Origin: Apostichopus japonicus
Lineage: Eukaryota; Echinodermata; Holothuroidea; Aspidochirotida; Stichopodidae
Reading direction: 5' to 3'
DNA length: 64,000 bases
NCBI RefSeq assembly: GCF_037975245.1
Contig: NC_092578.1
Location: 18,947,321 to 19,011,320, forward strand
Of the stretch, positions 61,441 to 64,000 are shown piece after piece. A program made the position numbers and the translations under genes. The notes under the pieces were generated by a model. The model was not told the DNA's origin. It saw only the letters and a program-made list of their open reading frames with translations, and searched no databases. Every line of letters begins with the position of its first letter. Position 1 is the first letter of the stretch.

Positions 61441-64000
61441 TACTGGCAGCTGTATGAAGGTGATCTTCTCGTAAGGGCATTCCTATGCATGGTTGTAGCA
61501 AATTATCAATGCAGTAATCTTGATATTCATAGTTAAAACTGCTCTCTCTTGCCTGTTTGCTAACTTGTTGTCATTCCCACGGTTACCTATTTGTGATATA
61601 AAAACTGAGTGTGCGTTTAAACGGAAGCTTTCTGTATTAGATTTTATTGTAAGGATACCTACACAAGTAAACCATTTATCATATATTCCTTTGTGCTAAA
61701 CTAGTTACTATGTGTATAATTCACACATCTTTTAAATCTTTCAGGAACAGAAATGTTTGTCCGCATTAATTATTACACAAGATTGCGGGTTTCCCACAAT
61801 TTATCTAGAGGGTCCCGCAAAAATAGTTTATCTTGTCGAGAATTTCCCGCAACAACTCCTGGCACTGCCCACAATTAGCACCATTACTGTAGTTACAAAA
61901 CTTGCCAATAAAGAGCCGGATATTATAAAGTTTTGTTTGTAAGGAGTTATTTACTTGGTCAAATCTTTCCAAAATATCTGTCTTTGTAAGAGTGGCACAG
62001 CACAGTGTGTATTGTGTATATTGGTCCCATGTGTACTGCACTGTATGTACTATATGTGCACTAAATATTGGTACAGGCAAATGTACATATCTAACTACTT
62101 ATATAATGAACCCCCCCCCCAACAAAAAATGAAAATCTCCCAAAAATGATTTGGGGAATTCCCTCCCTCCCCCCTTCTTTAACATCCTAGCCCTAACAGT
62201 GATTCACATCTCTTAAATCTTTCAGGAACTGAAAAGTTTGTGTGCTCTCCATTTGGGATTGCGGTGGTTATAATATCCATGGTTGGATGAAATATTCACT
62301 CCACCAGCCTATAGGCTGTGTTACAATTTCTGGTCCGCACACAGCATGCACACAGGTGCAGGAAAGTAAACACTTCATTGAGTCAATATCTTTTGGCAGT
62401 GCTAGAAAATCAAGCGCATTTCATCAAATAGAAACGCAATTTGCATTGGCAGCAAATCTGTTCACAAAACATGAATATCAAGGTATAGGAAGCTTATAAT
62501 GGTACATGCTAGATTGAGTCAAACAGTTCTTTTGTGGGTAAGAAAAGAATTTTCACCAAATCTAAGTTTAAAACACAATAAAATTTGTGTCAACATCAAT
62601 CAGAAAATAAAATAATACTACAGAAGAAGACAAAGGAATGGGTTAGAAAGCTCTTTCCTATTCGGATTAATAGCCAAGTAAACTATGGATGGGGAGGCGG
62701 GGGGGGGGGGGAAAGAGAGAGGGGGAAGAAGGAGAAAAAAAAACCCATGATCAGCAGTATGAAAATCTGGAATGCAGTAGACATAGGTCGTTTGATGTAA
62801 GTGAATACCTTGAGAAAGTTACTTATCTTCATATACAGTTTTAAATCTAATATCAGATTTAATAATAATAATAATAGTAATCAGCAGTTATTTTTACGAC
62901 GCTTAAGCGACCACAAATGTGGGAGAAATTGCAAGGGCTTATGGATTACAACTTACACGTCTGGTGGCTTCCTATTCAACGTTTTAACTCAGATTTGGAA
63001 TAATTCCCCCCCCCCCACCCTCCACCCCCGAATGACAATGGAGCAATCGGATTGCGACTGCAAGGGCGTTCACACTGGGATGTCGGTCTTGGAAGAAGAG
63101 ATTTAATCCTCTGTGTGTTCCGGTTTGAACAAGGCCTGAGAGCTACTGTCTACTGTACTTGTTCAGTCCGATTTCTGTTGAACTGAAATAATCAACAAAC
63201 TACTGAGGTAATAAGAGCAAAGCATACATTATTGTATTATCAGAATTTGACCACTCCTAGATTTGCGAATGACCTATGACCTTTGTTGTAAACAATAGAG
63301 AGCCAGCAGTTGTAGAAAAGAGCTTACAAACCAGGTTAACTGTTGGGTAAATTCTTACACTCACATACATACAAACCTGTAGATATAAACTAGCATGGAC
63401 TGGTGAATAACTTGAGATTTACTACAAGTTGTCTTGAAAAGAAGGTTTGGAAATAACTATTTGCTGCCCTCCTTAAGAAAGGTTTTTAACTTCTTCAGTG
63501 GGGCCGTCATTGTAAATATTACCTGAAGGTTTGTTAATACATTAACAGGAAGTTCTGTCCATAAAAGTGATATAGCTCAGCATAATCTTTGATACATTGC
63601 ATAAATGGATTTTATTGATGAGTTTTGTATTTGTTTATCATTCTAAAACTCTAGTGCATGGCAAATATTCTGCGTTAAACAGTGATTAATTTCTCACTGA
63701 TAAGTGTATATTAAATCATTGATGTTTTTAAAATATAGTGACCACCTCCTATTAGTGGGATTTAAATTTAGACTACATCCCTGAAGATGTTGCTTACGTA
63801 CGAATGTCTTACGTAAGACGATCGTTATCTTGGTATTGATAAAGTAATATTACCACAAGAGGTTTATTTCGACCTGTTCCTTTTAAGTGAAAGTAGTAAG
63901 CTATAGAATTGTGCAAGTTATTTGTAAGAGGCTGTGGAAAATGAGAAACAGTTACATATAAACAAGTAAACACACAAATAAACAAATACACAGGCTGAGT
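61441..64000. other. Gene-free end of the window
   Basis: AT-rich sequence with a C run (62107-62119), a G run (62699-62711), a short AAT tract (62860-62880) and another C run (63006-63016). A TGACCTATGACCT site lies at about 63270. No supported exon. Confidence 0.5.

Noticed and set aside
62585-63106. Two + strand frames of 71 and 101 codons
   Set aside because: They cross G and C homopolymer runs and carry no recognisable domain or splice support.

Overview
This is a window of an animal nuclear genome: AT-rich, spliced genes with GT-AG introns, long introns, and many microsatellites, minisatellites, SINE/LINE relics and homopolymer G runs. The gene families and the repeat types (Penelope-like hammerhead relic, CR1/L2-like LINE tails, tRNA-derived SINEs) fit a marine invertebrate deuterostome. 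An echinoderm, perhaps a sea cucumber, is my best guess, but this is inference and not proven by any single feature. No bacterial, plasmid or phage sequence is seen.

Layout. (1) 1-8303: no supported coding exon; AT-rich sequence with TA and ACGC microsatellites and a ~1.3 kb tandem duplication (2420-5282). Its second copy carries a 245-bp insertion with a target-site duplication and a hammerhead-ribozyme-like motif. (2) 8347-21393, + strand: a ten-exon POU class 6 (POU6F) homeobox gene; I rebuilt every exon junction and the frame is continuous to 661 codons. (3) 21394-32955: about 11.5 kb with no gene that I can support, probably including a long POU6 3' UTR. (4) 32956-40241, - strand: a seven-exon shugoshin (SGO1-type) gene of 1371 codons, far longer than the vertebrate protein because of one 3.16-kb exon. 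(5) 40242-40528: a 287-bp divergent promoter region holding a perfect 14-bp palindrome. (6) 40529-45069, + strand: a seven-exon gene of 594 codons that I cannot assign. (7) 48155-54237, - strand: a complete ten-exon BBS5 gene (347 aa), a BBSome subunit. (8) 54238-64000: no confident gene; two tRNA-SINE-type repeats, a 5'-truncated LINE, one candidate exon and many simple repeats.

The genes do not form an operon. The only structural link is the head-to-head pair SGO1/orphan gene, which must share a promoter region; the orphan gene and BBS5 are convergent. The orphan protein has a C-terminal acidic motif (SYSLDFEEEDES) that resembles short motifs in centrosomal and ciliary proteins. This is only a hint that it may belong with its neighbours in centrosome or cilium biology.

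The most unusual items are the hammerhead-like relic with its intact target-site duplication, the giant shugoshin with a repeated RGT motif, the unassigned head-to-head gene, and three near-perfect RFX-type X-boxes in the POU6 locus.
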